DNA of 64,000 bases from positions 67,678,840 through 67,742,839 of the forward strand of contig CM072519.1 in the NCBI GenBank assembly GCA_036898135.1, read 5' to 3'. The translations under genes and the position numbers were made by a program. The notes beneath the pieces were generated by a model. It was given only the letters and a program-made list of their open reading frames with translations. It made no database searches and was not told the origin of the DNA. Below, one piece after another: positions 10,474 through 20,827 of the stretch. The DNA comes from Oncomelania hupensis (Eukaryota > Mollusca > Gastropoda > Littorinimorpha > Pomatiopsidae). The stretch's first letter is position 1; every line of letters starts with the position of its first letter.

Positions 10474-10545
10474 ACTAAGGACCTACATGTGCCTGTGGCT
10501 ATTTCAAACTACTAAGGACCTACATGTGCCTGTGGCTATTTCAAA
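10474..10545. repeat. 36-bp tandem duplication
   Basis: ACTAAGGACCTACATGTGCC plus the next 16 bases is present twice in a row (10474-10509 and 10510-10545). No function seen. Confidence 0.85.
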
Positions 10546-10727
10546 CTGACAGTACAGTATCGAAAGAGATGATTGCGGACGAGCAAACACATACACAGAG
10601 TGAAACCTATACACCACTCCTCCCCACCCCACCCTCTCCCTTTCTGCTTCCCATGTGTACAGGAGGTGTAAAAATCCAGGTGTATACTGACCTTCCGCCC
10701 TACAATTCGCCACGTCGGGAATTACTA

Positions 10728-11090
10728 GAATACAAACATCATTATACAATATCAACAAAACACATACATATAAAATGCCTACATTGCTAAATAATAACAT
10801 CATAGGAAGCCCTAGTGATCATTTGGCAGAAAGCGTCCAATATTCCCAAGCTGATCCAACAGACCTCGTACACAAATGAGGAGTATTGTCCCGGAAGAGT
10901 TTTCAAGAAAAATGGTAGGTGACTGGTCTAGCGAAGAAGAAGATAGTATAGCAGATTGATAGAACAGAGCAGGAATGAGAAAGAACACAGGAGAAAGACA
11001 GCGTCAGTGGGAATTTAAAGCACTAAATTTCCAGAAGGTGGGGATACTATTTATACTGAAAACCCCGGCACGCCAATGGGGGATTCCTTC
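10728..11090 (+). repeat. Dispersed repeat R1, partial copy
   Basis: Shares the 3' two-thirds of R1 with 13334-13892 and 62929-63530: GAATACAAACATCATTATA at the start of the homology, then AGGAAGCCCTAGTGA, TCCAATATTCCCAAG and GGGGATACTATTTATAC at the end. Confidence 0.75.
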
Positions 11091-11112
11091 GGATAGACAC
11101 AAGTCAATATTG

Positions 11113-11520
11113 TTTAAGTATCATTGAGAACTTTTTGGAATTACTTGTTTAGAATCGATCGAATGTTCCAGGCCTTTCTAGTGATAGCTAGTCGAATCTT
11201 GTACATTCATAAAAAAAATTCTATGAAGTTCTGGTGACGAGTTTTATTTTGACTGGATGTTATTCTGGAATGTTCTAAATTTGTCTGGATTTTAGAGAGG
11301 TTAAAAAAGTAATACACTGTCTGTCTGCTTGTAAAAAGTGATTTTCGGAAAGCGATCTTGTATTCAGTTGTTGGTGTTTGCTGAATAAAGTTGGAAAACT
11401 TTATACGACGACTCCTACCTTGTTGCTGAGTGAACAGGCTGCGTGGATACACGAATTTGAACTCCACATATCAGAATCAAGCATCGGGTCTGAATCGACT
11501 GTTGATAAACGTTGGTTATA
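11113..11520 (+). mobile_element. Decayed LTR fragment of the A/B gypsy family
   Basis: Blocks such as GGAATTACTTGTTTAGAATC, GTTGGTGTTTGCTGAATAAAG and TTATACGACGACTCC match the LTR at 18005-18536 more closely than the LTRs of A or B, which suggests an older subfamily. The first about 130 bp and a clear target-site duplication are missing. Confidence 0.65.
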
Positions 11521-11660
11521 TATTATTAGTATGAACTATAAAAATTACTGACAATACTATAAGCCAAGGGACGACGCCTGTTTAATAACGCCATTTACAG
11601 AGGTTAATTTGAAGGTACTAAAACCGTAACATTAGCAGTCATGAATCGATAAGAATGTCA

Positions 11661-11701
11661 CACAGACACAGACATAAACACACACACACACACACACACC
11701 C
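11661..11701. repeat. (CA)n microsatellite
   Basis: CA-rich stretch with about 10 uninterrupted CA units. Confidence 0.9.
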
Positions 11702-11984
11702 AATACACAATAGTGTCATACCAGTCAACAGTAAAAGACAGAACAAAGTAAAGATCTCCCTGTAACGATTCAGATGTAATAGAGAAGCATGTCAATATGC
11801 GTAATTAACCTCACGTTCCTCAGAGCCAGCTTCTTAAGGCACCAATAGAGGTTCCTTTCCCCACAGCCTTTCGGCGGTAGGTTAGAAAGACATTAAGACC
11901 TCCCATTTTTCAGGTCCAGCTTCATGAGGGTGGAATACCACTCCGTGGCCTCCATGTTTCAATTCCCCGGTTCCTAGGTTAGTC

Positions 11985-12215
11985 GTTCGGATGTGAGTAT
12001 AAACCGAGGTCTACTATGTGCATGCACACATTCCATTACACAGACTTTTAAAGATCCTGACACTCATGTTTTAACCGAATGAGTGTCAACTATACAAATA
12101 AACCCAACAAGCACTAGGTCCCTTCTCCCCATAGCAATCGCCAAGGTTATTAGCAATTAAGAACAATTTATAGTGAGATGAAGAATGGCTGTAATCCTTT
12201 TGGGCGCCTCGATTC
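11985..12215 (+). repeat. Dispersed repeat R2 (SINE-like), partial
   Basis: Shares GAGTATAAACCGAGGT, a GCATGCACACATTCCAT-like block, GATCCTGACACTCATG and CACTAGGTCCCTTCTCCCC with 16150-16465. The AAGCGCTATATAAG end seen in the longer copies is missing here. It lies just downstream of the receptor stop codon, so part may sit in its 3' untranslated region. Confidence 0.55.
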
Positions 12216-12261
12216 AGCCATATGAACACATCCCCGTGGGAAAAAACAATCTTCACAGCGT

Positions 12262-13075
12262 CTAAGCCACAATGTCAACCAAGACATCCTCGTCCTCCGC
12301 CTCTTCAAAATCTGAGGCACAGGCCTGGTCTTCTTCTGGTTCACTTTCGCGTCTTTCAGGATTTTTCTTGACGTCGGTGATAGTCATCTGCTTATTCACT
12401 TCAACGGTACACTCTGTGATCGACGGCTCACGTCGCATAGCAATCGCCCCACTGGCAGACAAAGCGTGGCACGATTTACATGTTCCCGGCACTTCAGTTT
12501 CAGACATTGCGGTCCGTAAAGTATGCGGCGCAATGTTCAACTGAGCACTCTTATTGCCAATCACGGCAGTGCTTTGACTGTGAACTGCAACGGCTGGCAT
12601 CACCTTCTGAGCAGCATCCGTGGCATTCATTCCACATCGCGTAGCGTGCAGTGAGGCACTACGCGTTTTGTTCACTTCAATGTCAATTTCTGTCACTCCA
12701 TTCTGCGTCGTACGCGGAGCGTTAGATCCCGTGGCAGGTGTTGCCTTTCCCGACGTACGCGTGGCATTGGCGCCGAAGGCAGCCGCCGAATTCCGCGATC
12801 GCTTCCGCCTCATCTTGTCTAGCAAGGGTCGACGCGGAAGAATCTGGCTGAACGCGATGCGCATGCGACCCCAGAAAGCTCTTCCGGCGTCGTGACCTTC
12901 TGCCCACTGGATGTAGGTCGTGGTGTAAAGGACGGCCATCATGGTTGGCGTGATGTCACTTCCGGTGGCCGTGATTTCATCTAGGCACGCTAGAACGAGA
13001 GCGTCATTGTGTTTCAGCACGTGCGTCAGACAGAAGGAAAGCTCGAATTGACACCACTGACTGCGGGCGAAGGAC
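12262..13075 (-). CDS. Toll-like receptor exon: second half of TIR domain and long cytoplasmic tail
   Basis: Last coding exon of the receptor gene, stop at 12262-12264. The acceptor is GGGACTATTGCAG before GTCCTTCGCC. Joined in phase to the exon at 14937-15128 it gives ...LFS-RSFARSQWCQFEL, the conserved TIR block SxWCxxEL. It goes on with NDALVLACLDEI and ends the domain with AGRAFWGRMRIAF, the FW of TIR box 3. TIR domains bind adaptor TIRs such as MyD88 at the membrane. After the TIR come about 191 further residues: a basic start (KMRRKRSRNSAAA), a Ser/Thr/Ala-rich middle with two similar blocks (VTEIDIEVNK and ITECTVEVNK), and an acidic end (EEAEDEDVLVDIVA). Many TLRs stop soon after the TIR, so this tail is unusual. 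The frame is intact throughout. Confidence 0.9.
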
Positions 13076-13333
13076 CTGCAATAGTCCCAGCGTGCAAAAG
13101 TAATCTTACTGATATTGAAATTGCATATGGACAGTTGGCTAATACAGTCAGCACACGTTAATATGCAGCCGGGAAAAAACAACACCCAACCAATTTTACA
13201 ACAATCATTAGCAACAGAAAAGTCAAGGGAGATCGAGCCCACACGAGAATTTATTATCATTATACATCGTAAATATTCTTTCCTTAGTTCACTAACTTCC
13301 CCATGTATCCATCACGTATGACATGACATGACA
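13076..13333 (-). other. Receptor intron, unassigned part
   Basis: Intron sequence (13076-14936 in full) upstream of the last exon. Short ATGACATGACATG repeats lie at 13317-13335. Nothing else recognised here. Confidence 0.5.
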
Positions 13334-13892
13334 TGATTATTGCTTTAGGTCCAGCGGACTCTTCCGAGCCAAATCAGGACCGGACAACCCCTGATCCGCA
13401 TAAAAGATCTGCTGAAACAACCCTAGTGGTAAAACTGAAAGCTCTCCACCAGCCAGTCACTTTACAATAAAGACATCCCACGCAGGAGGCGCTGAGGCTA
13501 TACTCTAATTTATCAAACCCCCGTTTACAAAAACGACATAGAATACAAACATCATTATAAATTATCAACAAAACACATACATATAAAATACCTACATTGC
13601 CAAATAATAACATCATAGGAAGCCCTAGTGACCACCTGGCAGAAAGCGTCCAATATTCCCAAGCTGATCCAACAGACCTCATACACAAATAAGGAGTCTT
13701 GTCCCGGAAGAGTTTTCAAGAAAAAAGGTAGATGACTGGTCTAGCGAAGAAGACGATAGTATAGCAGATTGATAGAAAAGAGCAGGAATGAGAAAGAGCA
13801 AATGAGAAAGACAGCGACAGTGGGAATTTAAAGCACAAAATTTCCAGAAAGTGGGGATACTATTTATACTGAAACCCCCGGCACCCCAACGG
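13334..13892 (+). repeat. Dispersed repeat R1, near-complete copy
   Basis: Runs from ATTATTGCTTTAGGTCCAGC to TACTGAAACCCCCGGCACC. It matches 62929-63530 over the whole length and 10728-11090 over the 3' part. No ORF and no inverted ends are seen, so the class is open. It sits in the TIR intron of the receptor. Confidence 0.75.
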
Positions 13893-14018
13893 GGGTGCTG
13901 TGTTCAGTAGTCTGAGGCGTCAGAGTGCGCTCAAAGGCAGCAAGTGGGCGCCTCGGGCGGCTTGAGTTAGATTTATGTATAAGCCAGCGCCTCCAGCAAC
14001 TGTTGAGCTGCAAAAGTG
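13893..14018 (+). repeat. Fragment of dispersed repeat R2
   Basis: GCAGCAAGTGGGCGCCTCGG, GAGTTAGAT and GCCAGCGCCT match the copy at 60640-60853. The terminal GCGCTATATAAG is lost at the junction with the large inverted repeat. Confidence 0.6.
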
Positions 14019-14131
14019 CACCCGATGCTCATCTATTCAGACTCCTTCAAGGAGTCTGACAGAGCCTAGGCCAGGAGAGGTTTAACCAGTCATGGCAGCA
14101 ACTGGCACACTCTGCTAGATACCTTAAAGGG

Positions 14132-14197
<66 letters not shown>

Positions 14198-14552
14198 AGC
14201 ACTGCTTTGTATACGCTTGAAGCTCTATAGTCACGGGAAAAGCGCAATTTCACTGCAGTGAACTCATCAAAATAGAAAAATGTAAGTTTCGTCTCCTCTA
14301 GGGGACGAATTAGGTCAAACTGTATTAGTTTCTAGGTCAAATGTCTTTTACGAACCGTTTCAGAATATTTTTGAACCGTTTGTTGACGCCGGATAGTGTC
14401 CTCACTTGGTTTCATGCAATTTAAAAATCCAAGAAGGCAATTGGGTTTTTGAGACGGAAAGAGCGGAATATTGTAGAGCAACATTCTGTATATATTTACA
14501 ATGAAATTGCGCTTTTTCCGTCACTATAGCGCTTGAAGCGTGTAGGAAGTAG

Positions 14553-14633
<81 letters not shown>

Positions 14634-14741
14634 TAAGGTATCTAGCAGAGTGTGCCAGTTGCTGCCATGACTGGTTAAACCTCTCCTGGCCTAGGCTCTG
14701 TCAGACTCCTTGAAGGAGTCTGAATAGATGAGCATCGGGTG
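14019..14741. repeat. Large foldback inverted repeat with (TAG)n and (CTA)n arms
   Basis: The left arm 14019-14263 and right arm 14499-14741 are reverse complements, with a spacer of about 235 bp. The left arm holds about 21 TAG units and the right arm about 27 CTA units at the matching place. Each arm also contains a small palindrome, AGACTCCTTCAAGGAGTCT. It lies in the receptor TIR intron. Confidence 0.9.
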
Positions 14742-14744
14742 AAA

Positions 14745-14916
<172 letters not shown>

Positions 14917-14936
14917 TAACTTATGACATACTGTAC

Positions 14937-15128
14937 CTAGAAAAGAGCATGAGGATTTTGCGGCTGGACTCGACGCTCTGGAATATGTTGTCGACGATGT
15001 TTTCTCCTGGCAGAAAATCTCGCTGGTGAATGCACAGCCGCAAGTTCAAGCCCTGCTCCAAGCTAGGTAGAAGATGCTTCCGAACCCACGGTAGGTCCTG
15101 AGCCGCGTAAGACACGAAGACGTCGTAC
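14937..15128 (-). CDS. Toll-like receptor exon: first half of TIR domain
   Basis: The acceptor is TCTGTGGCAG before GTACGACGTC. The donor is TTTTCTAG before GTACAGTATG. In phase 2 from the previous exon it reads YDVFVSYAAQDLPWVRKHL, which is TIR box 1 (YDVFVSYA). It then has LRLCIHQRDFLPGENIVDNI, which contains the BB loop RDFLPGE, and SRKILMLFS. All consensus positions of a signalling-type TIR are present, including the Pro-Gly of the BB loop. Length is 192 bp, so the phase carries unchanged into exon 12262-13075. The split of the TIR between two exons by a 1.86-kb intron full of repeats is notable. Confidence 0.92.
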
Positions 15129-15741
15129 CTGCCACAGAAAATAAGTCACATCGGTATTGTAAAACAGCGTACTTACACAGCTCAAAGAAGACAAGAGACA
15201 AAAAATATGTGTTATTGTGATAAAAGCTCTACGATGGGCGTGTAGGCAGCTGGAGAGGCCCCTAGAATCTCAGCGGACGTAACGGCGCTTCTCCAGCAAA
15301 TTATGTCCAATTTTGGAGTCATTGTGTGTCACTTGATGCAGCAGGCACGTAATACCATTCCCTGGCTGTTCTGCTGAGCTTCGTCTGCACATGTATCATC
15401 GTGTTTCGCTTACATTTTATCTGTGCGCGTGTGGGACCGATCTAAGGGAGCTCATCCAGTGCTGATCGTATAGCAGGCGATCGTTCAAACGCTTGCACGC
15501 GATGGTTAGATTCCAATTTCGGAGATGTCAGAAAAACATGGATCAATTTAATAAACAAATAGCCATCTCTCAGGGTGAATTACATATTTAGTTGTAAACT
15601 AAAAATCACAGTTTTGATTTAGAACTACATTTTAAAATCTGAAAAATGGAACTAAACATCGTAAACGTATCCACCTCTCAGCCCCCACAACCCCACAACC
15701 CCTCCCCCCAAATCATCAAGTGGGCTGATGCATCTTCTTAC
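15129..15741 (-). other. Receptor intron (613 bp)
   Basis: Plain intron with GTAAG donor and GGCAG acceptor (minus strand). No repeats recognised. Confidence 0.75.
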
Positions 15742-15917
15742 CGGAAGTACTTGGCCGGAAGTCGCAGTCGTAGATTTGCTCCCCTGAAAGCCTCGTACAG
15801 CATGAGGCGGACAGTCCAACGGTAGCGAAAGACGGCCGCACTGCACACGAACAGCAGCAGGAACATCGTCACCAACACCACGATGAAGAGAGCGGCTACC
15901 CGGCTGATCAGGCACGC
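15742..15917 (-). CDS. Toll-like receptor exon: transmembrane segment and juxtamembrane region
   Basis: The acceptor is TTTGAACAG before GCGTGCCTG. The donor is TTCCG before GTAAGAAG. It encodes ACLISRVA, then a hydrophobic span ALFIVVLVTMFLLLFVCSAAVF of about 22 residues, a positively charged stop (RYRWTVR), and the juxtamembrane LMLYEAFRG up to KYFR, where the TIR begins. The Cys in ACLISR provides the last cysteine of the LRR C-terminal cap of the preceding exon. The orientation (LRR outside, TIR inside) is that of a type I receptor. Confidence 0.9.
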
Positions 15918-16149
15918 CTGTTCAAATTCCATCAGCAAAAATATCTTCCCTTTTTAAAAGCAAGATTGACAACGTTCTCTGCAAATGTTTTTAGGTCAAT
16001 TACCAAACCATCCATTACACTGTTTCTCTCCCCCTCCCTCCTTTCAAAGTTAAAATGGATATTAATCAACCTTTTTATGGTTAGGAAAATCATATTGCAA
16101 ATATCGTTCAAGTAAAACTAATAACCCGCTATTAAACTGCGTAATGGCG
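15918..16149 (-). other. Receptor intron, unassigned part
   Basis: Part of intron 15918-17426 without a recognised repeat; pyrimidine-rich on the plus strand near 16021-16045. Confidence 0.5.
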
Positions 16150-16465
16150 TTATAACCCCATCGGGTGAGAGTATAAACCGAGGTTATAGCCTCTGCAGGC
16201 ATGCATTCCATCTCACGGACTTTAAAGACCCTGACGCTCATGTCCTAGACGGGCGAGTGCTGGCTACACAAATACATTCAGCAACCACTAGGTCCTTTCG
16301 CCCCCATCATCGGTCACCCAGGATGGTGCTCAGTTGTCTGAGTGGTCCAATGATGCGCCTGTGGCATCAAGTGCGCAGCTTGAGGTAGATCCTGTTTCGG
16401 ACAGACCCTTGAGCACCTCTTGAGCTGGAAAAGCGCTATATAAGAGCGATTACTTGAAATAAAAA
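16150..16465 (+). repeat. Dispersed repeat R2 (SINE-like)
   Basis: Runs from the ATCGGGTGAGAGTATAAACC region to CTTGAGCTGGAAAAGCGCTATATAAG. The last block is a common 3' end of animal SINEs that borrow a LINE tail. Related copies are at 11985-12215, 13893-14018 and 60640-60853. No clear A/B box pair was made out. Confidence 0.6.
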
Positions 16466-16516
16466 TATATTAAATAAATAACTTGAATCCAAATGCAACA
16501 TGTTGTTGTTACACAT

Positions 16517-16895
16517 CCTATCCCATCCTATCCTGTCCCGTAACCCGAAGGTCGTAGGGGCACCACAGATGATCGTTTAACCAGCATACTCCATCTTTCT
16601 CTGTCCTCAGCAGCCCTGATGGCTTCGCTCAGTGTCAAACCAGTCCATTCTCGAATGTTGTCCTCCCACCTCTTTTTCGGTCTCCCTCTTCTTCTACCTC
16701 CTTGCACTGTGCCTTGCAGAATAGTCTTTGCAAGGCCTGATGATCTGGTGACGTGGCCATACCACCGAAGTTTCCGTTTCTTCACCACTGTTAGCAGGTC
16801 ATCGTGTTGTCCAATGGCTTGTGTGATGGTCTGTCGGACTTCGTCGTTGGTGATGTGTTGGGTATAGGAAATGCCCAGAAGTCTTCTGTAGCACC
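16517..16895 (-). mobile_element. RTE-like LINE, 379-bp 3' fragment
   Basis: 5'-truncated copy with an open frame for the last about 125 codons of the RT ORF (CYRRLLGISYTQHITNDEVR, GRPKKRWEDNIREWTGLTLS). The tail is TCCTATCCCATCCTATCC on the plus strand. TTGTTACACAT (11 bp) flanks both sides (16506-16516 and 16896-16906). Confidence 0.9.
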
Positions 16896-16936
16896 TTGTT
16901 ACACATACCAATAACTAAAAACAAATGTGTAAGCTT

Positions 16937-17319
16937 CTTATCCTATCCTATCCCATAACTTGAAGGTCGTAGGGGCACCACAGATAATCGTTTAACCAGC
17001 GTACTCCATCTTTCTCTGTCCTCAGCAACCCTGATGGTTTCGCTCAGTGTCAAACTAGTCCATTCTCGAATGTTGTCCTCCCAACTCTTTTTCGGTCTCC
17101 CTCTTCTTCTACCTCCTTGCACTGTGCCTTGCAGGATGATCTTCGCAAGACCTGATGATCTGGTGACGTGGCCATACCATCGGAGTTTCCGTTTTTTCAC
17201 CACTGTGAGCAGGTCATCGTGTTGTCCAATCGCTTGTGTGATGGTATGTCAGACTTCGTCGTTGGTGATGTGCTGGGTATAGGAAATGCCCAGAAGTCTT
17301 CTGTAACACCTCATCTCCA
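16937..17319 (-). mobile_element. RTE-like LINE, 383-bp 3' fragment
   Basis: A second copy in the same orientation 41 bp further on, truncated at almost the same place. TGTAAGCTT flanks it (16928-16936 and 17320-17328), so it is a separate insertion and not a tandem duplication of the first. Confidence 0.9.
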
Positions 17320-17426
17320 TGTAAGCTTACATGAACCAAAAGAATGCTAATATAAACAAGGGCAAGACTACATTACCAATGTTAGACAGATCTACGCTTT
17401 TTGCAATAAAATGTGGCTTGTCGTAC

Positions 17427-17588
17427 CTGTCGGGTAATGAAAAAGGAAGCAACAGTCTCGTGATCCCGGGACACACAAGGGTAGTTGGAGTAAGAACCGT
17501 TGAAGACTGGATCGTTGGACATCAGCCACGCTCGGAACCACAGCAAGTCACAGTCACAGACGAAATGATTCCCGCTTAGATCTAAATG
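17427..17588 (-). CDS. Toll-like receptor exon: last leucine-rich repeat and LRR C-terminal cap
   Basis: The acceptor is CCTTTTCAG before CATTTAGATC. The donor is ACCCGACAG before GTACGACAAG. It has 54 codons in phase 0. The protein begins HLDLSGNHFVCDCDLLWF, an LRR followed by the CxC of an LRRCT cap, and continues to YPCVSRDHETVASFFITRQ. With the Cys of the next exon (ACLISR) the pattern is CxC-x(n)-C-x(n)-C, which closes the cap just before the membrane. That single cap next to the membrane is the arrangement of the common invertebrate and vertebrate TLR type. Confidence 0.92.
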
Positions 17589-17746
17589 CTGAAAAGGTAA
17601 ATCGCAAGTTAGTGGAAGCACACCTTTAGCCTCGGCACAAAAATGCTCAAACATGCAAACATAACACAGTCACAGGCACTTCTAAGCGGGAAACGTTTTA
17701 TCTCAAATACTCAAACCAAACAAGAAAACACTCGCGCGCGCACTCA

Positions 17747-17790
17747 TCCACACACACACACACACCTACACACACACACACACACACACA

Positions 17791-17832
<42 letters not shown>
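17747..17832. repeat. (CA)n microsatellite
   Basis: About 43 CA units with a few interruptions, in the LRR intron. Confidence 0.95.
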
Positions 17833-17836
<4 letters not shown>

Positions 17837-18539
17837 CTAAACGCTGAACTGTCGTTTTTCCTCAAACTCTCAAAGGGCAAAAGTCGCACACTAGCTTTCA
17901 AGTTTCAGAACTAAATTCTCTGTGACAGTCGCGACGTGACAGGTGCTAAAGATTAACATGCCCAAAGTCCTCACTCATTCTTTCATTCATTCATCCATCC
18001 ATCCTGTTACGTTGGCGACGCGCACGATAGATCCGATCATTTTGTTTTGCAAAGCATGCAATAATAGAACGTATTTACCTTTAATTTGATTTTGCGTTGT
18101 TGCGAGAAGAAGCTTTGTATGTTGACAATTTTCGTCGGTCACTATTGTTGAGAATTTTCTGGAATTACTTGTTTATTGTCGATCAAAGGTTACCGATCTT
18201 ACGAGTAAAAATGTGTCCAATCATCTAGATTCGTAAACATGTATGTGACGTAAGACATTGCATAGTTCCGGTGACGAGTTTTATTTGATTGGGTGTTATT
18301 GCGTCATGCTGGAATGTTCGAACTTTTTTCTCGATTGCGGGGAGGCTATATAAGTAACGCCTTGTCTGCTAGTGAGAGATTCAATATGATTTTTGATGAT
18401 GATCTGAAATGATTTTTGGAAAGCGATCTTGTATGCAGTTGTTGATGTTTGCTGAATAAGTTGGAAAACTTTATACGACGACTCCTGCCTTGTTGCTGAG
18501 TGAACAGGCTGCGTGGATAAATGAACATGAGTTACATGG

Positions 18540-19510
18540 CTGTTTCTCCAGCGCAGCAGACTTGGTGTGCGGCGTGCCTCAGGGTTCCGTTTTAGGGCCG
18601 GTGTTATTCACTCTGTACACCAAGCCACTGCTTCTCCTGCTTAGAAAGCATGCTGTTGAGAGTCAGTCATTTGCAGACGACACACAACTGTATAAATCCA
18701 CCGCCCCTTCTCTCATTAATTCCACTGTTCAGACTTTGGAGAACTGCATCACAGATATTAAGTCATGGATGACACTCAACAAGCTTAAGCTTAATGACGA
18801 TAAAACCGAAGCCCTCCTCATTCACAAGCACAACACCTCCTCCTCACTCTCGCCTCTCCCAACATCGCTTACAGTAGGGACAACAAACATTCAGTTCTCA
18901 TCCTCAGCAAGAAATCTCGGCTACATTCTCTCCGATGACCTGTCCCTCAACAACCAAATCTCCAACGTCTGTCATACGCCAAATCAGCTCCTTTCGCCAC
19001 TATCTTACAGTCCCTGCCACCAAAACCCTAGTCTGCGCTCTCGTCCTTTCTCGTCTTGACTATTGCAACTCTCTCCTTGCTGGCTCCCCAAAGCACATCA
19101 TTGACAAACTACAAAAGGTTCAGAACTCAGCAGCTAGACTAGTATTCCCAGCTAAGAAACGCGATAACATCACACCTCTACTACATTCCCTTCACTGGCT
19201 TCCTGTGCAAGCACGCATAGAGTACAAACTCTCTGTTCTCTGTCACAACTTCTTCACAGATTCTTGTCCTTCCTACCTTGCTGATCTACTGTCTGTCTAC
19301 TCCCCTTCACGCACTTTAAGATCTTCTGCTGACACTCGCACACTCAAGGTTCCCGTCACCCGCACTAAGACATACGGTCAACGTGCATTCGCTTACTCCG
19401 CACATAAGCAGTGGAATTCCCTTCCCTCCCATATCCGCAACATACAATCAACACAAGCATTCCAAAAGGCCCTCAAAACCCACCTCTTCAAACTGCATTA
19501 TTCAGATTGA
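18540..19510 (+). pseudogene. CR1/L2-like reverse transcriptase, C-terminal part, frameshifted
   Basis: The first frame has [16 protein letters not shown] (RT motif B), [11 protein letters not shown] (motif C, FADD) and [17 protein letters not shown]. Around 18960 the match moves to a second frame with [22 protein letters not shown]-type KLQKVQNSAARLVF and HWLPVQARIEYKL, all standard CR1/L2/Rex1 tail motifs. Motif A and the endonuclease are missing through 5' truncation. It is a dead copy: truncated, frameshifted, and its 3' region is interrupted by an LTR element. Confidence 0.85.
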
Positions 19511-19676
19511 TTTGTATCCCGCTGCCATTCTCTCATCTTTTGTCTATGTCTGATCCGTAAGTGTATACACGGCTGTAAATATTTATACAGTTTTTCTTCC
19601 TGGGCCTAACCGGGCATATAAATAGCTGTGAATAGGTATTTGCTATTCTATTTCTGTCTTTTTTGTCATTTGTGTA

Positions 19677-20309
19677 TGTTACGTTGAAACGCGAATGGTA
19701 GTACGTCGGAAACGCGCACGATAGATCTAATCGTTTCGATTTGCAAAGTATTCAATAATAGAGTTTATTTACCTTTGATTTGAGTTTGCATTGTTGTTAG
19801 GAGAGGCTTTGTATAACGTTGATAATTTTCGTTAGTCGATATTGTCGTAGAATTTTCTGGATCTGCATGTTTACTCTCGATAGAAATTTCCCGATACATG
19901 TCGAAGCAAGAGGACATTCCGGAAGGAGAAAAAAAATATGTATGACGTAAGACAGTAATGACGAAGTTAGAAGCGATTGGTTAAATTGCGTCAAACGAGA
20001 TTGATCCAGGTTATTCGGGAGTATCAAGAGACTATTTAAGTACCGCGCTGTTTCAAAAATAAGAGTGTTGTTGTTGATAGTAAGTTGGAAAGTAAATTTG
20101 AGAGTGGAAAGGCGATTGAGCGATTGTATGCAGTTGTTGATGTGTGCTGAATAAAAGTGGAAAACTTCATACGTCGACTTTGTGACTTGTATGCTGTTTG
20201 GACGGGCAGCGTGAATAAACGAATCTGAGTTACACAACTATCAGGAATTCAAGAATCGGGGCTGAATCAGATACTGATAGAAAACTCCATCATCAAACCG
20301 AGTGTAACA
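19677..20309 (+). repeat. 5' LTR of element A
   Basis: TG...CA termini (TGTTACG...GTGTAACA), 633 bp, with an AATAAA signal near 20149. Confidence 0.92.
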
Positions 20310-20312
20310 TTT

Positions 20313-20330
20313 TGGGGGTCAAGCCGCGAT
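20313..20330 (+). promoter_or_regulatory. Candidate primer-binding site of element A
   Basis: TGGGGGTCAAGCCGCGAT starts 3 bases after the LTR and begins with TGG, complementary to a tRNA CCA end. The matching tRNA is not identified. Confidence 0.5.
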
Positions 20331-20827
20331 TCACGCCATAGCCAAGGGTTCAACTGCTACAACAAGCGAGTCAACGTTACGAGAGGCAGTCATCGAGGGT
20401 AGCCGCCAACGAGTTGCGTCGATAGGGGCCAACATACTGGGACTACATCACCGATAGGTTCGGGTTGACTGCAAGGGCGTGTAGTCGCTGAAGAGTTGCT
20501 TCGTGAGCGAACAACAGATCGGGACTACGTGGCTGCCGTAAGACTACGTCGAGGGACAGTCTCGGAGCTACATCGCCAGTGTTACAGAGAGCGGCGAGCG
20601 GACGTCGCGTCTACCTCAGCACAGGAGCGTGTACATCAACACCAGCGTGGTGCAGCGTCGCATACGACGAGGACAGCGGTGCCTGCGTCAGCAAAGACGA
20701 CTAGTGGCAAGCATCAGCGCTACTGCAGAAAGCGTGCTGTTCTAGAACAGTCTAGAAAGGTACAGCACAGTCAAGAACTTTCCAGAAAAGAACTTTCCAG
20801 AAAAGAACTTTCCAGAAAAGCATCAAG

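Noticed and set aside
12272..12895. Plus-strand ORFs of 90-91 codons
   Set aside because: Antisense shadows of the GC-rich last exon of the receptor.
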